NCBI GenBank assembly: GCA_039970095.1
Contig: JBDVMP010000103.1
Coordinates: 1 to 64,000, forward strand
Source of the DNA: JAMZMI01 sp039970095
Lineage (GTDB): Bacteria > Bacteroidota > Bacteroidia > Cytophagales > Cyclobacteriaceae
Length of the DNA: 64,000 bases
Direction: 5' to 3'
The first letter of the stretch is position 1. Each line of letters starts with the position of its first letter. Below, one piece after another: positions 41,516 to 49,472 of the stretch. The notes beneath the pieces are model-generated. The model searched no databases, was not told the DNA's origin, and worked only from the letters and a program-made list of their open reading frames with translations. Both the position numbers and the translations under genes were made by a program.

Positions 41516-42886
41516 CTAAAAATACTTTATCAGCACATCTAAAAGCTTATTTTTCCACTTATTGGCAGGAGGGTACAGCAGCCCACTCATTGTCAGTCCT
41601 GTTTTTTGCTTTAAAAAAGCCTTCTCGTGCGAAAAAGCCTTGAAACCATATTCTCCATGAGACCTGCCAAAACCGCTGTTGTTGACTCCACCGAAAGGTA
41701 GGTGTGGGTGGGCAAACTGTAGCACACAGTCATTTACAACCACAGAGCCGGAGCTTGTTTGGCGCAACACCAAGTTTTGATTTTTTTTGCTCGTTGAAAA
41801 CATATAGAGAGCCAAGGGTTTCTCAGCTTCATTGATGGTAGCAACAACTTGTTCGAGTTCTTCAAACTCGATTATTGGAAGAATTGGCCCAAAAATTTCT
41901 TCTTGCATGAGGCTAGAATCAGGTGAGATATTCTTACAAATCACAGGGTCGATAACCAACTGGCTCTTGTCCATTTTACCTGAGAGTAAGACACTGGACT
42001 CGGGGATGTCATTTAGCAAACCGGTTAGTCTATCGAAGTGCTTTTCGTTAACGATATGGGTGTAATTTTCGGGTTTTCCATAGATCTTTGATACCTCAAT
42101 TTTTAATTGTGCGATAAACTTTTCACTCATGCTCTTATGAACATAGAGGTGGTCTGGCGCTACGCAGGTTTGACCTGCATTTATCCATTTTCCCCAGGCT
42201 ATTTTATGCGCGGCATCTTTTATATTGGCCGTTTCATCCACTATGGTTGGAGACTTGCCCCCCAACTCCAATGTTACCGAACTGAGATGGGCAGCTGCGT
42301 GCTTCATGATGATCTTACCCACAGCTGGCGAACCTGTAAAAAATATGTGGTTGAAGGGCATTTGTAAGAGGCGCTGTGCTACATCGGCATCTCCCTCATA
42401 GACAACCGCAATCTCATCATCATAAAGCTCGGTCACCATGGTACTGAGCAGAGCCGAAGTGGCGGGGGTAAACTCAGACGGTTTCAGAAAAACAGTATTA
42501 CCTGCGGCCAAAGCTGATATAAGTGGGCCAACCGCCAACATAAACGGGTAATTCCATGGTGATATTATCAGACAGACTCCTTTTGGCTCGTAAATGGTTT
42601 TCGCTTGTGTCCCTATAAAAGTCATAGCGCTTTTAGCGTGCTTCGCTCTTGACCACTGGCTCAAATTTCTGCGTGCCTTTCTCACTTCTGATATCGCTGG
42701 AAAAACCTCGCTTATTTCAGCTTCGTGTGCCGACTTACCCAAATCCGATTTTAAAGCGGCTCTAATGGTTTCTCTGTTTTGCAACATCCATTTTTCAAGA
42801 ACATTGAGTCTTTTCTTTCTCAGAGCTATTTTTTCAGACCTGAGCTCGATGGATTTGCGTTGCTGCTTGTTGAAGGTTTTTTTCAT
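41516..42886 (-). CDS. NAD(P)-dependent aldehyde dehydrogenase
   Basis: A 456-residue class 3-type aldehyde dehydrogenase. The Glu base lies in VTLELGGKSPTIV and the nucleophile Cys in NAGQTCVAPDHLYVH; the NAD site includes IISPWNYPFMLAVGPLISAL, FFTGSPAVGKIIMKHAA and EIFGPILPI. Length and the C-terminal SGFGRSHGEYGFKAFSH block fit the family of fatty or aromatic aldehyde oxidisers. The substrate is not determined. It is cytosolic, possibly membrane-associated through its C-terminal SGLLYPPANKWKNKLLDVLI helix. Confidence 0.94.
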   Translation of the reverse strand: MKKTFNKQQRKSIELRSEKIALRKKRLNVLEKWMLQNRETIRAALKSDLGKSAHEAEISEVFPAISEVRKARRNLSQWSRAKHAKSAMTFIGTQAKTIYEPKGVCLIISPWNYPFMLAVGPLISALAAGNTVFLKPSEFTPATSALLSTMVTELYDDEIAVVYEGDADVAQRLLQMPFNHIFFTGSPAVGKIIMKHAAAHLSSVTLELGGKSPTIVDETANIKDAAHKIAWGKWINAGQTCVAPDHLYVHKSMSEKFIAQLKIEVSKIYGKPENYTHIVNEKHFDRLTGLLNDIPESSVLLSGKMDKSQLVIDPVICKNISPDSSLMQEEIFGPILPIIEFEELEQVVATINEAEKPLALYMFSTSKKNQNLVLRQTSSGSVVVNDCVLQFAHPHLPFGGVNNSGFGRSHGEYGFKAFSHEKAFLKQKTGLTMSGLLYPPANKWKNKLLDVLIKYF

Positions 42887-42924
42887 TTGACGTGGGGGTG
42901 AAACCTAATGAATAAGTTTGTTTG

Positions 42925-42992
42925 TTAACATTTGCGTAACACTAGGACTATCTATTAACTTTATGGTAACACGACGCAGCTTTTGACTTAAC
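42925..42992. promoter_or_regulatory. third TTAAC/GTAAC repeat array
   Basis: TTAAC at 42925, GTAAC at 42936, TTAAC at 42955, GTAAC at 42966, TTAAC at 42988: pairs 11 bases apart with larger steps of 19 and 22. It lies between the aldehyde dehydrogenase gene and the secreted transglutaminase-like gene. The layout resembles the arrays at 25.3 and 28.2 kb but is less regular and shows no -7 element at the same distance. Confidence 0.4.
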
Positions 42993-43014
42993 GCAAATCC
43001 TGGTCATTGATATT

Positions 43015-43782
43015 TTGAAAGTTAAATTATACATATTCTCATTTCTACTATTAGCTCATTTCGTGGGCCAGAGTCAAGTGAATGTGCATGACTTTCATTC
43101 TGAGTTTGAACAAAGGTCATTCAACGAAAACCCTGAAGATGCCTTCATCCTTCTTCTTGCCAGCGACCCTGACATGACCATGGATAAATATACTGAGTTT
43201 GAAAGTGAATTTTCGGATATGCTGGACAAGCTCTATAGATGCAAAACAAGAAGTAGAAGTAAGTCACAATTCCTTGAAAAAGCTTTTTACCAAATACATA
43301 GAAAAAACCTCGGCTGGTATGAAAACTATGTTTCATTTGCTCAGACATTAGAATCCAAGAAATACGACTGCTTGACAGGTACTGCCCTATATGCTCTCAT
43401 CCTGGACAAAATGGAAATCAGCTATACAGTGCTTGAGTTTGATTTTCACATTTTTCTGCTTGCGGAGGCAGACGGTAAAGAAATCCTGATTGAAGCAACT
43501 GATCCTTTGGGTGGCTTTGTAACTGACGCGGAGGAAATTGGGCGAAGGATCAAGTCTAGCCTTTTGAATGCGCAATACAAAGACAAGTACTACCGCACTT
43601 ATCTCCAAAATGAGATCAACCTTGTGGAGTTGGCCGGCCTGCAGTACTACAACCTGGCGGTGGACTTATTCAACAAGAAAAAATATAAGGAAGCAAAAAA
43701 ATTCATCAAAAAAGCGAATGTGCTGTACCCTAGCGAAAGGATACAGCAAACCGCTCGGTTAATTACTTCAGTTAGTCTTTAA
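43015..43782 (+). CDS. exported transglutaminase-like protein with C-terminal TPR-like helices
   Basis: A 255-residue protein starting at TTG, which gives signal peptide MKVKLYIFSFLLLAHFVGQ; the next ATG would remove it. A Cys-His-Asp triad of a transglutaminase/papain-like fold can be drawn: Cys in KYDCLTGTALYALIL, His in FDFHIFLLAEA, Asp in IEATDPLGG, in the right order and spacing. Residues about 200-245 (YYNLAVDLFNKKKYKEAKKF) look like a TPR hairpin. The assignment rests on motif pattern only. It is divergent from the aldehyde dehydrogenase gene across the repeat array. Confidence 0.75.
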   Translation: MKVKLYIFSFLLLAHFVGQSQVNVHDFHSEFEQRSFNENPEDAFILLLASDPDMTMDKYTEFESEFSDMLDKLYRCKTRSRSKSQFLEKAFYQIHRKNLGWYENYVSFAQTLESKKYDCLTGTALYALILDKMEISYTVLEFDFHIFLLAEADGKEILIEATDPLGGFVTDAEEIGRRIKSSLLNAQYKDKYYRTYLQNEINLVELAGLQYYNLAVDLFNKKKYKEAKKFIKKANVLYPSERIQQTARLITSVSL

Positions 43783-43789
43783 TCTTTTC

Positions 43790-45844
43790 TCATTCCAGAA
43801 TCTGGAATTCCACTCGCCTATTTCGGCCTCTGCCTTCCTTGGTGTCATTGCTGGCCACTGGTTCGGTTTCTCCATAGCCTATTACATCCATTTTGTCTCC
43901 GGTAATTCCCCTTTGTCTAAAATATGTGTAAACAGCTCTCGCTCTTCTTTGAGATAGTCCTTTGTTATATGCATCGTCCCCAACAGAATCAGTATGTCCT
44001 GAAATCTGGATTTTCTTGATGTTACCATCCTGCAAGTGTTCCAATATTCTATTGAGCTCAGGGTAAGAGGACGTCTTCAGAACCGCCTTATCAAAGTCGA
44101 AGAAGATATTGTTGATAACAATTTTGGCTTCCTTTTCGATTTTTGTAAGGGTCAGATTCTGTTGAACAGAATCACTTGAGGAGACGTCATTGAAGTCAAA
44201 GTTTTGATTTTGAGAAAGGTAGCCATCCAGCTTGGCCAGCAAACCATATCTAGCCCCTGCTCGTACTTTAAACTGATAATTGCTGCCCTGCGTTTGCACA
44301 TTTCCCACATCTACTCCATCTGGTAGTCTTTCTACCAATACGACTGCATTGTCTATACCTTCACCCGTGCCTCCATCTATAACTTTTCCGTAGACGGTCA
44401 TAAATATTTCATCTGGCTCAGGGTCTGACAAGTGCTCCATAGATGCTGCCACCGGGCTCGAGTCATCTATAAATAGTTCTTCGGCTTTGAACCTGAATAT
44501 GTCAGTGTCTTCATCCATGTCTCCTCTGGAAAAGTAGATGTGCTTACCGGACGAAGGAATGCTAAAATACTGGTCGTCTTGCTCACTATTGATTCCCGCA
44601 CCGAGGTTTTCCGGTATCGACCATTTTTCCCACGACTCGTCCAGTCTCATAGCCACAAAAATGTCAGAACCGCCATATCCACTGATTCCGTTTGTAGAGT
44701 AGTATAGCGTACGACCATCCTGTGCCAGGAATGGAGCAAAATCTTCACCCGCAGTGTTAACATCCTGACCAAGGTTTTTTGGTTCGGTCCATATCTTCCC
44801 TTTCTTGAAGGAAACATATAAATCCCTTGCTCCATAGGAGTCGTCGCGCTCTACTGAGGTCACAATCGCCTCTCCACTTGGTACAAGAAAAAAATCAGCT
44901 TTTGGCGAGTAGTTGTATTCGTTTTCTATTTCCATAGATTCCGGGTTTTCGAAATTGTCTCCTTTTCTCTTCGAAATGGATACTCCGGCATACATTCTAC
45001 CTTTTTTTCCATATCGATTTCCAAGGATCAGCGTTTCCTCTCCGTCTACCATGGTGATGGAGCTAATGAAATTTGGCCCTTCCGTATTTAGTGGATCTCC
45101 CAGGTTTACTGCTGGCTTCCATTTTCCGGTTTCCTCATCCAGTTCGGACATCCAAATATCCTCAGGGTCGTCCACTCCTCCCACATTGTCAGGGTGATAC
45201 TTACGGCTGAAATATAGCCTTTTACCATCTGGTGAAATTATCGGGCTGTTTTCCTGATAAGTACTGTTCACATTGGCTCCCAGTTTTTCCGTTTCCACCT
45301 TGCTGTTTACTCCCGGAACCAGATTAATCAAAACACTGATAGGAATATTTGACGCTGAAATTCCAACGGCATCAATACTATTAAAACCTGGAACCGCTTC
45401 ACCATCTAATACCACTTTGATAGCATATACATCATATGGGGTGTCGTCAAAGAATAGATTCAGGAGCCTGCTCTCGATTGGAATAGCTCTGGGTGTAAGT
45501 TCAAAAAGCAGGTACTCGTCGTATTGCTCATTGTAAGCATAGACAGCCTTTACTGCTCCTGGATTTTCAGACTCAGCAATAGCTACTTGCTTTGCTTTAA
45601 TTGGCTGATCGAATGAAACAACTATAAATTGTTCGTCATTATCATTTTTTGGTCTCCAGGCATTGGGGTTGTCTCCTCCTGATGGCAGCACGTTTGGTTT
45701 GTGCAAAGCCTGAATGGCCGAATAACCCAGCCGTCCGTATTCAGAAGTGACATCCACCACTTCCGAGCCCCAAACGACAGTTTCCTGGGCTTGTATTGAC
45801 GACCAGATAACCAGTGTCAATAAAGTGATTGCAAATTTATTCAT
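43790..45844 (-). CDS. PorE-like OmpA-family protein with beta-propeller
   Basis: A 684-residue envelope protein. Signal peptide MNKFAITLLTLVIWSSIQAQ; residues about 25-170 form a beta-rich domain of galactose-binding type; about 195-455 hold PD40/WD40 propeller blades (ISPDGKRLYFSRK, LAQDGRTLYYSTNG); about 485-560 a carboxypeptidase-regulatory-like domain (VYGKVIDGGTGEGIDNAVV); and 575-684 an OmpA domain that binds peptidoglycan (NNIFFDFDKAVLK, ISGHTDSVGDD, SQRRARAVYTY). The propeller-CRD-OmpA order is that of the T9SS component PorE, but the N-terminal TPR is replaced. It is the last gene of the M23-OmpA operon. Confidence 0.9.
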   Translation of the reverse strand: MNKFAITLLTLVIWSSIQAQETVVWGSEVVDVTSEYGRLGYSAIQALHKPNVLPSGGDNPNAWRPKNDNDEQFIVVSFDQPIKAKQVAIAESENPGAVKAVYAYNEQYDEYLLFELTPRAIPIESRLLNLFFDDTPYDVYAIKVVLDGEAVPGFNSIDAVGISASNIPISVLINLVPGVNSKVETEKLGANVNSTYQENSPIISPDGKRLYFSRKYHPDNVGGVDDPEDIWMSELDEETGKWKPAVNLGDPLNTEGPNFISSITMVDGEETLILGNRYGKKGRMYAGVSISKRKGDNFENPESMEIENEYNYSPKADFFLVPSGEAIVTSVERDDSYGARDLYVSFKKGKIWTEPKNLGQDVNTAGEDFAPFLAQDGRTLYYSTNGISGYGGSDIFVAMRLDESWEKWSIPENLGAGINSEQDDQYFSIPSSGKHIYFSRGDMDEDTDIFRFKAEELFIDDSSPVAASMEHLSDPEPDEIFMTVYGKVIDGGTGEGIDNAVVLVERLPDGVDVGNVQTQGSNYQFKVRAGARYGLLAKLDGYLSQNQNFDFNDVSSSDSVQQNLTLTKIEKEAKIVINNIFFDFDKAVLKTSSYPELNRILEHLQDGNIKKIQISGHTDSVGDDAYNKGLSQRRARAVYTYFRQRGITGDKMDVIGYGETEPVASNDTKEGRGRNRRVEFQILE

Positions 45845-45860
45845 AAGATTTAGGCGTTTT

Positions 45861-46553
45861 CTATTTTCGTATTACCCTGACCTCTACTCGACGGTTTTTG
45901 GTTTTAGCTTCGTCCGTTCGCTCAGTAGTCAAAGGTTGGGTACCTCCAAAAGCCTTGGTAAGCACCCTGGATTTTTTTACTCCTTTTTTTGTTAGGTATT
46001 CTTTTACTGCTTCCACACGCGCTTGTGAAAGTCTCATATTAGCATCTGCATTTCCTGCAAAATCTGTATGTCCTTCTAGCTGTATTACTGTGTTGGGCTT
46101 GGACTCAAGCCAACTCACCAATTCGTCCAACTCGTTATTTGAGCTTTCTGTAATCCGATCACTACCTCTGGCAAAAATCAGGTTCTCTAGTGTGATTAAC
46201 TCTATTTCCTCTCCTGGTGCCAGGTACATTGTGAAAGCAAAAGAGCCGTCACCATCTTCATCACGTATAGTGACTTCTTGTTTAGAGGGGTTGTAGTCTG
46301 TTTTTTTTGCTGAAAAGTTATAGGCGACATCTTTGATCAGGAAAAACTCGGCTTCTCCATCAGTGCCACTTGTCCCCATTCCCATATCATCATAATATGG
46401 AAGCTTTTCGTACAAAACTGATGCTGTGATAGCTGAAGAGTCCTTTTCATTAAGGGTTTTAACGAAGACTTTGACAAAAACCTCTTCCTCGGCCTGGCCA
46501 AAAGCTATAAAGGAAATTGTTAGGAAAAAGGCTGTGATAATGGTTTTAGACAT
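45861..46553 (-). CDS. OmpA-family envelope protein
   Basis: A 230-residue protein with signal peptide MSKTIITAFFLTISFIAFGQ, a beta-sandwich domain (about 25-115, carboxypeptidase-regulatory-like, PYYDDMGMGTSGTDGEAEF) and a C-terminal OmpA domain (NLIFARGSDRI, LEGHTDFAGNADANMRLSQA, NRRVEVRV). It looks like a shorter relative of its downstream neighbour, lacking the propeller. It is 16 bases upstream of that gene and 48 bases downstream of the M23 gene; the three form one transcription unit tied to peptidoglycan. Confidence 0.92.
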   Translation of the reverse strand: MSKTIITAFFLTISFIAFGQAEEEVFVKVFVKTLNEKDSSAITASVLYEKLPYYDDMGMGTSGTDGEAEFFLIKDVAYNFSAKKTDYNPSKQEVTIRDEDGDGSFAFTMYLAPGEEIELITLENLIFARGSDRITESSNNELDELVSWLESKPNTVIQLEGHTDFAGNADANMRLSQARVEAVKEYLTKKGVKKSRVLTKAFGGTQPLTTERTDEAKTKNRRVEVRVIRK

Positions 46554-46601
46554 GTGAGCGGATGTTTATTAAAAAACGAAATAACGTATTTATACCGAAA
46601 T

Positions 46602-47909
46602 TTAAAAGTTTTTATCTGCCGCTACTACTGACTGTGGTACTATTTGAGCATAAATTACTGAGTCTTTTGTCATCTCCAGCTGTTGCAACTGGTGCATTAC
46701 AACGTTTTTACGATGGAGAAAGTCACTTCGCTTGTCAAGGTTTATCGGCTCTGATGGCGGCAAATCCACTTTCAAAGCATCTACTTGTACCCCGTTTTTC
46801 CAAAATCTAAAACACAAATGTGGTCCGTTGGCCAGCCCCGTGCTACCTACGTAACCAATAGTCTGACCCTGCTGTACCTTCACTCCAGGTCTGATACCCT
46901 TCGCTATTTTGGACATGTGGAGGTATTGTGTAGTGTAGTTGCTGTTATGGCGCACCTTGACATAGTTGCCATTGCCTCCGTGGTATCTCGCCTCCAAAAC
47001 TACACCATCACCGACGGTCCGTATAGGAGTGCCAGTAGGGGCGGCATAATCCGTTCCCAGGTGAGCTCTGTACCTTTTGAGAACAGGGTGGAACCTTCTG
47101 GGGTTATATCTACTGCTTATTCTTGAATAGTTGAGAGGTGCTCGCAAAAAGGTTTTTCTTAGGCTGTTGCCCTGCTCATCAAAATAGCTTTCTACACCGT
47201 CATTGTCATAATTTACAGCAAAGTATTCCTTTCCGAAATGGTTGAAATACGCCCCTGAAATTTTCCCTACATTGATAATTTCATCCCCAACTTTTTCTAC
47301 TTCGTAAATGACTTTAAATGAATCTCCTTTTTGTATCCTGAAGAAATCAACCTGCCATGCGAATATGTCCACCAGACGGTTTACCAAAATGGGAGTAGCT
47401 CCCTGCTCCAGTACAGACTCATACAAAGAAGTGTTGATCTCAGCCACAAGTGTTTCCTGAGATATGGTCGTTGGCCTTTTATGCCTTGTTACATAAATGG
47501 AGTCTTGAAGGTTGAAAACGACATATTCGGTTTTATCCGGCTCAAACACGAAATGAGTTGCTGTTTTTATAGAATCTCCATCTAAGAACACGGAGTAGGG
47601 ATAGCCTGCTTTCAATTTTCGTACGTCAAAAACACCCTTAGATGCTTTTGCGACAGCATAGATAGTCTCATTACTGATGTTATACGTTGAAAGTATTTCG
47701 GATAGGTTTTGATTCCATCTTATTTTACCCACCTTTTCCTCCAGGGAGTCAATGGCTATACCATACTTGAGGGTGGGAACAAACGTCACTGTGGTGTCTT
47801 CATATGGCACGTCAACAATATTGGTTGTAGGGCCATTTGAAACACATGAAATAATGGAAACTAATGAGAGGGTAATCAGTAACTGATTGGTGAATTTCTT
47901 AGCAGACAT
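46602..47909 (-). CDS. M23-family peptidoglycan endopeptidase, lipoprotein
   Basis: A 435-residue protein with a lipoprotein signal (LVSIISC, Cys 22). The C-terminal M23 (LytM) domain has the zinc motif HLGTDYAAPTGTPI and the second motif GPHLCFRFWKNG. The usual HLHF is HLCF, so the third zinc ligand is Cys instead of His; I recall the same HxC(Y/F)RFWKNG form from other Bacteroidota members. It probably cuts or binds peptidoglycan cross-links. It heads the operon with two OmpA proteins. A minus-strand TAACTTTG (47973-47980) is a plausible -7 element. Confidence 0.9.
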   Translation of the reverse strand: MSAKKFTNQLLITLSLVSIISCVSNGPTTNIVDVPYEDTTVTFVPTLKYGIAIDSLEEKVGKIRWNQNLSEILSTYNISNETIYAVAKASKGVFDVRKLKAGYPYSVFLDGDSIKTATHFVFEPDKTEYVVFNLQDSIYVTRHKRPTTISQETLVAEINTSLYESVLEQGATPILVNRLVDIFAWQVDFFRIQKGDSFKVIYEVEKVGDEIINVGKISGAYFNHFGKEYFAVNYDNDGVESYFDEQGNSLRKTFLRAPLNYSRISSRYNPRRFHPVLKRYRAHLGTDYAAPTGTPIRTVGDGVVLEARYHGGNGNYVKVRHNSNYTTQYLHMSKIAKGIRPGVKVQQGQTIGYVGSTGLANGPHLCFRFWKNGVQVDALKVDLPPSEPINLDKRSDFLHRKNVVMHQLQQLEMTKDSVIYAQIVPQSVVAADKNF

Positions 47910-47972
47910 ACGTAATAACAGATCGCCGTTAGGTTTTTTTGAAACATTGGTGGTGGTTCATAAAAACTGATG

Positions 47973-47980
47973 CAAAGTTA
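47973..47980 (-). promoter_or_regulatory. -7 element of the M23-OmpA operon
   Basis: Minus-strand TAACTTTG, an exact TAnnTTTG match 63 bases upstream of the M23 start. Confidence 0.4.
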
Positions 47981-48036
47981 TCAACATTCTGCACAAGAGC
48001 CTGCCAAATAGTTAAAACCTTATCATCATGGTATAA

Positions 48037-48066
48037 ACGGGCACAAAACAAACCCTTTGTGCCCGT
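48037..48066 (-). terminator. rho-independent terminator after the M20 dipeptidase gene
   Basis: ACGGGCACAAA, eight-base loop, TTTGTGCCCGT: an 11-pair perfect stem. Read on the minus strand it is followed by a short T-rich stretch, 9 bases after the stop codon of the M20 gene. Confidence 0.75.
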
Positions 48067-48075
48067 CATCAAATA

Positions 48076-49452
48076 TCAGCTTTTCGCCTCAGCGAAGTAT
48101 TTATAAAAGTGGGTAATCGTTTCGATTCCTTTGTAAAAATTAAACAGACCATAACTTTCGTTTGGGGAGTGGATGGCATCCGAATCCAGTCCGAAACCCA
48201 TTAATATCGGATCCAGATCCAGCTCTTGCTGAAACAACGCTGTGATTGGGATGCTGCCTCCTTCTCTGGTGGGTATTGGGGTTTTGCCCCATGCCGCTTC
48301 GAATGCTTTGCTGGCTGCACGGTATGAATCCGAGTCAGTAGAAACGACAGCCGGTTCACCTCCGTGGTGAGGAGTGACACTAACCCTTACATAATCTGGT
48401 GCAATTGACCTGAAGTGATTGGCAAATAGTTCCGTGATTTCCTCACTTACTTGATTGGGCACCAACCTCATTGAAATTTTAGCATTGGCCTTAGAAGGTA
48501 AAACTGTTTTCGCTCCTTCTCCAATGTATCCACCCCAGATTCCATTTACATCCAATGACGGTCTGATTCCTGTTCTTTCAATGGTGGAAAAGCCCTTTTC
48601 TCCTTTGATATCATCAATATCCAGGTCTTTTTTATATTCGTCCAGGTCAAATGGTGCCTTGGCCATTTCGCTACGTTCAGCATCCGTAAGTGTCTGTACC
48701 TTATCATAAAAACCAGGAATCAATACCTTTCCGTCTTCATCCTGCAGCTTGCTGATCATATCACATAGTACATTGATCGGGTTGGCCACAGCTCCACCGT
48801 AAACACCAGAGTGTAAGTCCCTGTTTGGCCCTGTAACTTCTACTTCCATGTAGCTCAAGCCTCTCAAACCCACGGTAATGCTAGGTGTGTCATTGCTAAT
48901 AATCGATGTATCCGAAATAAGAATGACGTCTGCTTTAAGCTTTTCTTTATTGTTTTTCACAAAGGCTTCCAGGTTTGATGAGCCTACTTCCTCCTCACCT
49001 TCGATCATAAACTTTGCATTGCAGAATAGCGAACCTGTTTTCACCATCGACTCGAAAGCTTTGACGTGCATATACATCTGCCCTTTGTCATCGCATGCAC
49101 CACGGGCATATATACGGTCGTTTTTGATCACCGGCTCAAATGGCGGAGAATCCCACAGTTCGTAAGGGTCTGCGGGCTGAACGTCATAATGGCCATAAAC
49201 CAAAACGGTAGGAAGCGTTGGGTCGATGATTTTTTCAGCGTAAATAATTGGGTGGGCAGGGCCTGCTGTGGTCTCATGAATCTCAGCAACATCGGCTCCA
49301 GCATCTATGAAACTTTGCTTGACAAAGTCGGCTGCCTTTCTTACGTCTCCTTTGAACTTCGGGTCTGCGCTGACAGAAGGTATTCTTAGCAGGTCGAGGA
49401 GTTCATCAAGAAACTTTTCTTTGTTTTCTTCTAAATAGGTTAATGCTTGCAT
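48076..49452 (-). CDS. M20-family zinc dipeptidase
   Basis: A 458-residue cytosolic peptidase of the PepV/CNDP group. Zinc and catalytic residues: VLVYGHYDVQPADP (His, Asp), GACDDKGQMYMHVKA (bridging Asp), IEGEEEVGSSN (catalytic Glu and ligand), VILISDTSII, and a C-terminal ligand in the SDAIHSPNESYGL segment (His). The insertion containing GPNRDLHSGVYGGAVANP is the lid/dimerisation domain. The gene follows the 1652-residue protein gene by 20 bases and may share its transcript, ending at the terminator. Confidence 0.93.
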   Translation of the reverse strand: MQALTYLEENKEKFLDELLDLLRIPSVSADPKFKGDVRKAADFVKQSFIDAGADVAEIHETTAGPAHPIIYAEKIIDPTLPTVLVYGHYDVQPADPYELWDSPPFEPVIKNDRIYARGACDDKGQMYMHVKAFESMVKTGSLFCNAKFMIEGEEEVGSSNLEAFVKNNKEKLKADVILISDTSIISNDTPSITVGLRGLSYMEVEVTGPNRDLHSGVYGGAVANPINVLCDMISKLQDEDGKVLIPGFYDKVQTLTDAERSEMAKAPFDLDEYKKDLDIDDIKGEKGFSTIERTGIRPSLDVNGIWGGYIGEGAKTVLPSKANAKISMRLVPNQVSEEITELFANHFRSIAPDYVRVSVTPHHGGEPAVVSTDSDSYRAASKAFEAAWGKTPIPTREGGSIPITALFQQELDLDPILMGFGLDSDAIHSPNESYGLFNFYKGIETITHFYKYFAEAKS

Positions 49453-49472
49453 ATATCGCGGGTTATTATTTA

